Notes under the pieces: generated by a model
Database searches by the model: none
Seen by the model: only the letters and a program-made list of their open reading frames with translations
What the model was told of the DNA's origin: nothing
Translations under genes and position numbers: made by a program
Shown: positions 8,203-12,352 of the stretch, one piece after another
Numbering within the stretch: the stretch's first letter is position 1
How the letters are laid out: the number at the start of each line of letters is the position of its first letter
NCBI GenBank assembly: GCA_004151065.3
Contig: NWUY0300062678.1
Location: 1 to 12,352 of the forward strand
DNA length: 12,352 nucleotides
Reading direction: 5' to 3'
DNA from: Larix sibirica
Lineage: Eukaryota; Streptophyta; Pinopsida; Pinales; Pinaceae

Positions 8203-8721
8203 GAAGGATATAGTGATGGTGTTGGATCCTTTATCTTCCATAGCGCAAGGAATTAATAATCCATTAAAGTGAATAGGAATGAGAGTATCTAATTTGATTA
8301 CCCATTAAATAACTAGTTGGATTGGCATGGGAATTTCCTTCTTCACATATAAATCATACAAGAAATTCAAAAGATAAATCATTTTCTTTGAGGATGGATG
8401 TCCTATGTCAATCTTAGAAAGGTCATTTTTGTGTTATTGAACTAACTTAGATATGCCATGCAATTTCAAATGCATGAGCTTCAACTTTTTCATCTCATAT
8501 GTTCTTAATTTTCTCCTATAATACTTGGAAACTAATGCATGTAGAATGGACACATCATCCAAGGAGAGTGATGATGAACATCTAACCTCATTCATAGCAT
8601 TAAAGATATGACCTAACTCATGATCATCTAGAATAAATAATTTCTTCCATCTTGATGATTTAGTGGAGGGGTTACCATAGTTTTGTAAGAGGGGTTGTCT
8701 ATACATACCCATATCCCCCAA
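8203..8721 (-). pseudogene. Unrecognised 173-codon coding-like remnant
   Basis: Reading the minus strand from 8721 down to 8203 gives one continuous frame with two stops (8434-8436 and 8305-8307). It closes with paired stops at 8200-8202 and 8194-8196. The composition looks like real protein: WKKLFILDDHELGHIFNAM, SLSLDDVSILHALVSKYY, a Lys-rich stretch, then LLNFLYDLYVKKEIPMPIQL and IHFNGLLIPCAMEDKG. No catalytic motif, signal peptide or membrane segment is clear; it looks soluble and rich in helix-forming residues. The first stop could be a changed Gln codon. I do not recognise the family. It may be a host gene fragment or an ORF from another mobile element. It lies opposite in strand to the integrase fragment, about 60 bp away. 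No start is certain; an upstream in-frame TGA lies near 8737. Confidence 0.45.
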
Positions 8722-9060
8722 GGTTGGAATGTGTGATCACATGTATGCATGCTTCTGGTAACTCATTTAATTGATTATAGATGAGATTGATAGGTACCAT
8801 GCAAATGAGATTCACGATCACTTGGTCCACAAAAGGTATTCATTTGTTGAATTTAAGGTAGTGGAAGGAGTCACAATCACTTGGCCCACAAAATACACAT
8901 ATGTCTTAGATTTGATGCTTGAACAAACAACCAATAACACTATGTCCCCATATTCAAAACATGTAATTATTCTCTTGCAACTCTAATTTTTATTTCATAA
9001 TTTATTTTTTGTCTGATTATGTGATTATGATTAAATTACATAGATATTAGCCCAATCTAA
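8722..9060. other. Spacer with one imperfect 18-bp direct repeat
   Basis: ATCACTTGGTCCACAAAA at 8817-8834 recurs at 8876-8893 with one difference (T to C), a spacing of 59 bp. A 71-codon open stretch across it has no recognisable similarity. No other structure was seen. Confidence 0.5.
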
Positions 9061-9122
9061 TGGCTTGACATTATTGTGGTGTGCCCGACCCCTAAACCAA
9101 GGCCAGAGACACCATGTAACCC

Positions 9123-9133
9123 AGGGGGAAAGG
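9123..9133 (+). promoter_or_regulatory. Candidate polypurine tract before an LTR
   Basis: AGGGGGAAAGG lies four bases before TGTAACATCCCC at 9137. In LTR retrotransposons the polypurine tract primes second-strand synthesis and sits directly before the 3' LTR. This placement suggests that 9137 starts a 3' LTR and that 9060-9122 is the end of that element's internal region. Confidence 0.5.
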
Positions 9134-9136
9134 CTG

Positions 9137-10060
9137 TGTAACATCCCCAAATTTCACAAAAAATTAAAAAATTTCTAAGCAGTTATATTTGCAGTTTAAT
9201 GCTACGCGGAAGTAAAAAATGTTTATGTTTATTATCTTTGTTACTGCTTAACTAAAGTCTTAATTGCGTCATTTATTTGTTTACAACTGTCAACGATTAA
9301 TGGGAGTGTCTTGATGACATCTAGGTGGATATGTAAAATCCTATGTCTGAATAATTATCATAATGTCTAGATTTATGTCCATCATTTCTGTAGAATCATT
9401 AATGTCTAAAAGCCTTACGTCTTTGATGATGCTATTTCTATAGTCATAAATTTGTCATCTATTTATTTTATCCTCAAGGTATGGTAGTAGAACTGTGATC
9501 CCTTTATACTGTTGTGAGTACTTATGAATTCATTCGTATCTTTGTTATGATCCATTGATCTTTTGGATATTATGTACAATGATTTCTACACGATTGATAA
9601 AAGATACTTAATAATTTTTGTCGTAAATGTTAAATATTTAACCTGTCATAATTATGTCTAAAATGGACAATCTTAGCAATTTGATTATTTTAACTCCTTA
9701 TGTTGACAAGTGAATACTGGAACAACATGAGGCTTACTTATCTTAAAGCTAATGCATATTACCATTTACTTTGTCCAGGTTATAGGTTTTGTTTTCAACC
9801 TAGTAAGGGTTTGATAATTCATTCTTATGTAAAACTTTTATGGAAAGGTTATACCATATGCTATTATATTCATGGTTCGATAAAATGTTATGGTCGATGG
9901 TTCCTAACCAAGCTTGATGGTAAAATAAATTAGAAGGACTCTAAACTATACAAAAGGTGGTGGCTCATATCCAATATTATGGTTATGATCTATGATGAGA
10001 AAAATCAAGCATAAACTATAGCCTTGTGAGTATAAATTTCGGGACTAGTGGATGACAGGT
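9137..10060 (+). mobile_element. Probable Tekay/Del-type gypsy LTR, U3 part; end unresolved
   Basis: The start TGTAACATCCCCAAATTT and the nearby GCTACGCGGAAGT block match what I recall of Tekay/Del-type plant LTRs. A purine tract directly precedes it. The roughly 900 bp up to the TATA box at 10031 would be U3. No matching second LTR, target duplication or CA terminus could be located in the window, so the LTR may continue well past this end. Frames inside, including 77 codons at 9700-9933, show no protein similarity. Confidence 0.5.
10031..10037 (+). promoter_or_regulatory. TATA box candidate
   Basis: TATAAAT lies in GTGAGTATAAATTTCGGG and would place transcription start near 10060. A G-box (CACGTG, 10079-10084) and a telo-box-like AAACCCTA (10114-10121) follow within 90 bases, a combination seen in plant promoters and leaders. 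It may be the LTR promoter of the element starting at 9137. Confidence 0.4.
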
Positions 10061-10078
10061 CAAGTAAATAAATGCGAC

Positions 10079-10084
10079 CACGTG
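10079..10084. promoter_or_regulatory. G-box CACGTG
   Basis: A perfect palindromic CACGTG in GACCACGTGAAG, the core bound by plant bHLH and bZIP factors. It lies downstream of the TATA candidate, which is less usual, so it could equally be chance. Confidence 0.35.
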
Positions 10085-10172
10085 AAGTGAGTTAATACTG
10101 TCCGAGTGTCACTAAACCCTATCGCTACGTTTTGGGGTTTGGTATTTTTCCAAAATGGTTTGTTTCTTCGCT

Positions 10173-10223
10173 ATGATGGAGGCTGAGCTTCTCTTGGCTG
10201 CCATGGTTGTTGGGAAACCATAA
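10173..10223 (+). other. Short upstream ORF, 16 codons plus stop
   Basis: From the ATG at 10173 the frame reads MMEAELLLAAMVVGKP and ends with TAA at 10221-10223. It lies in a less AT-rich block shortly after the TATA and telo-box-like motifs, so it could act as a leader uORF. Its length and lack of homologues known to me make translation uncertain. Confidence 0.25.
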
Positions 10224-10274
10224 CACCACTTGCTGAGGTAGTTTGGCTCTGTGAGTGCTGGGTCATGTGACTTT

Positions 10275-10519
10275 ATGGTGTTTCCATCATGCGTTGGAGT
10301 TCTACTGCTAGGTTTTCTTCTCGGCATGAGTTCAAATCCTAAGAAGGTAATTTCTATAACATTAATCTTTTTTTTTTTCGATTACAGTTTGTGGTTTTGC
10401 TTCAAGAATTATCTGCGTTCATCTTTTAACCTCGTTTTAGTTTGTAATGGCAGGGCAAGGAATCACGTTCCTTGATGATAGCTAAAAAGAGAGAAGGGAA
10501 CAGACCCCAGTGGTTGTGA
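10275..10519 (+). other. Possible two-exon small ORF with a 107-bp intron
   Basis: An ATG at 10275 opens a frame with a hydrophobic start (VGVLLLGFLLGM) that reaches AAG at 10344-10346, directly before GTAATT. A T-rich stretch ends in GGCAG at 10449-10453. Removing 10347-10453 keeps the frame open through a Lys/Arg-rich segment (IAKKREGNRPQWL) to TGA at 10517-10519. A second strong donor-like site, ATG/GTAAGC, follows near 10525. The product would be about 45 residues with a membrane-like N-part and a basic C-part. I know no family for it. Splice sites this short arise by chance, so this is a proposal, not a gene call. Confidence 0.2.
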
Positions 10520-10991
10520 GACCATGGTAAGCCTCAGGTTCATCCCGGATGTTCCTCTGTCAACAAAATGTTTGGGTTGTTTGTTATTTCGTTGCTCTTC
10601 TCCAGTGTATATTTCATTTGTTGAGTGGGCCATGAGGCTGCTTAGGGCAGCATTGCTGCAAAAATTGATTTTCTTGGCATAACTAGGGTTTGGGTTTCGA
10701 CTATCACTGTTATAAGGATAGTTTCGTTACAGGGTTTACTAAAATGGAGAACCCTCGGTCTCACTGAGTAGTATGAATGCAAATGCAATGCTTTCTTTTA
10801 TGGAAATACAATGGTTCACCAGATTCGTTACTTTGTTTAAAGTTCCTATGTTAAATATGGTCGCGGCTTCCTGTCAGTTTATCTTAATGCTTTATGTTGA
10901 TATGTATTTTGGTTTTTGGGACCAAGCCCGACCTCATATCTCTGTTATAAATTGTGCCTCTTGTTGATTTTCAGTTATGAATATGTTTTAC

Positions 10992-11461
10992 AGGGTTTAA
11001 CCCTAACCCCGACATATATTTAATTTCCTTTTGTATAAAATTTTGCCTGGGCGTGCTCTCTATCGAGGCTCGAACCCGTGGCCTTTTTAAATGCAACGTT
11101 CAGTTGTCTTATCCTGTTTAATGCAGTAGAGCGGTGATTCTTCTAAAATATGTCATCGAGCTTAGCCTTAGATGCATTCTACTTCGAAATTATTTAGAAA
11201 GTTGATTATGTTTTAGAGTTTGTAAAGATGACAATGTTCAAATCCATAACCTAGTTTGTATTGAAACGGTGTTCATATTAAGAGTTCAGGGTGAACCCTT
11301 ACCGGCCTCCTTCCTTTTCTATATGTATTCACCCGTCCTGTTTCTTAATACAGTTTTGTAATATTAACTTGTTTACGAAGTTATTAGTTCTGGAAATTGA
11401 ATGCATTTTTCTACAGTTTTATGACTTATTGGAAAGATTAAAAAGTACAGGGTTTGACCCT
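10992..11461. repeat. Three AGGGT-(2 or 3 nt)-ACCCT mini-palindromes
   Basis: Perfect 5-bp arms AGGGT and ACCCT enclose TTA at 10992-11004, GA at 11288-11299 and TTG at 11449-11461. Each is preceded by C, and two of the three by ACAGGGTTT. Spacing is irregular (296 and 161 bp). The first one runs into AACCCTAACCCC, a telomere-like string. Confidence 0.55.
11066..11076 (-). promoter_or_regulatory. Pol III B-box-like site
   Basis: The minus strand reads GGTTCGAGCCT, close to the tRNA B-box consensus GGTTCGANTCC. A second one, GGTTCGAGTCT, lies on the minus strand at 11638-11648. No good A-box and no tRNA fold accompany either, so a worn SINE or chance is more likely than a tRNA gene. Confidence 0.25.
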
Positions 11462-12352
11462 CGGTATATTCGATATTGGAATGTGAATGTATATAGCTTG
11501 TTTTGATCCTTTATAGAGATATTAAGTAGTTTCATTATGAACCCTTCTATATTTTATCAATTGTGAATATTATTCGTATGAATGTATTTCTCTAGAACTA
11601 TGTTTTGATTTGGCATTTAAACAATACTTTGTTAATGAGACTCGAACCTTGCAGGGTATGTTTATGAATATTTTAATGTTTAAATCCCATTCTTCTAAAT
11701 GATTTTATAATATAGATAAGAACTATGTGCATTAAGTTTTGTTAAATTATAATGATTCTGTAAAAACCCTATAGAGTTTTCTTTTGAAATAGAATATAAT
11801 GCTTAGTATTTATGTTTGTAACTTCTCTATAAATTCGATCTTCAATTTTTTTGGATATTATTTCCTGTCAATAAACACTTTAAAGACATTCCTATTTAGC
11901 TAGGTTTTATAAGTATGATTTATGTATAATCTATGATGAAGATAAATTTGGATTTACAGTTAAGTTTTGATAATTTCTAATTGTAAATAAAAGTGTTGCA
12001 TTGATATGCCGTGAATACAAAACCTAGGGTTTCATTTATATTTATGTGTAAAAACATAATATGTTTAAAATATAAACTTTGCTTTCTGCTTATGAATATA
12101 CAAGTATAAATATAAATATGCAAATACTAAGATGTCAGTATTTACGATACTCTCTGTATTACTTGGTTTCTACTAAAATCTGCTATTTAAAATATAACAG
12201 AGATAGCCTCTGGAACTACCAAGTTCTGCATAAATAGTAAGGGTTTTATAAGACATCAATATTTAGTATGAAAATAGAAGACCAATATTCTCATCATAGT
12301 TTGGAAATCATATCTACTCTATGTTAATTAAACCCTTCCTGTACTAGAGTAC

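Larger units (their letters stand above)
10520..12352. other. AT-rich unassigned region
   Basis: No protein similarity was found in any frame; the longest open stretches (about 70 codons, such as 11291-11506) have no coding character. It contains the AGGGT/ACCCT mini-palindromes and two B-box-like sites listed separately. It could be the remainder of the LTR that starts at 9137, an intron, or unrelated repeat DNA. Confidence 0.4.

Noticed and set aside
8771-8986. 71-codon + strand frame
   Set aside because: No recognisable family, a non-ATG beginning, and it crosses the 18-bp direct repeat.
10112-10327. 71-codon minus-strand frame
   Set aside because: It is opposite the leader-like block and has no recognised similarity.
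10454-10519. Resemblance of the second proposed exon to ribosomal protein eL39 (NRP followed by QW)
   Set aside because: Only a few residues match, with a gap and an early stop; not enough for homology.
11041-11135. tRNA gene
   Set aside because: A B-box-like string is on the minus strand, while the D-arm-like TAGAGCGGTG is on the plus strand. No cloverleaf forms.
1-12352. Bacterial-type operon, defence system or phage
   Set aside because: All recognisable proteins are plant LTR-retrotransposon domains with many stops; no prokaryotic gene spacing or ribosome-binding pattern.

Overview
The window reads as nuclear DNA from a seed plant with a large, repeat-rich genome. A gymnosperm is the best guess, but no species can be named. 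The reasons are plant-type LTR-retrotransposon proteins, AT-rich non-coding DNA, several layers of broken elements and no intact gene. There is no bacterial-style gene layout and no complete host gene. The long reading-frame runs are remnants of mobile-element proteins.

Layout: 1-165 carries a nested stem-loop typical of Ty1/copia LTR ends. 202-4886 is a decayed Ty3/gypsy polyprotein of the Tat type on the + strand. Its order is protease, an extra archaeal/plant-type RNase H (aRNH), reverse transcriptase, the ordinary gypsy RNase H, then integrase. It holds about 20 in-frame stops and five frame changes. 4887-5452 is its non-coding 3' region, followed at 5453-6376 by about ten head-to-tail copies of a 97-bp repeat. 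A probable degraded 3' LTR with a TATA box lies around 6560-7216. 7217-7700 shows nothing recognisable.

7701-8145 is a second, different integrase fragment. 8203-8721 on the minus strand is a 173-codon coding-like frame with two stops and no recognised family. 8722-9060 is spacer. At 9123-9137 a purine tract is followed by TGTAACATCCCC, the typical start of a Tekay/Del-type gypsy LTR; its far end is not resolved. A TATA box, G-box, telo-box-like motif, 16-aa upstream ORF and a possible short intron lie at 10031-10519. They look like an LTR or gene promoter with its leader. 10520-12352 is AT-rich and unassigned apart from three AGGGT/ACCCT mini-palindromes and two B-box-like sites.

Functionally, the Tat-type proteins would once have worked together: protease cuts the polyprotein, RT and RNase H make the cDNA, integrase inserts it. 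Every one is now broken. The most interesting items are the regular 97-bp array inside the element's 3' region, the aRNH-before-RT order, the unknown minus-strand frame and the promoter-like block near 10.1 kb. I found no convincing new host or defence system.
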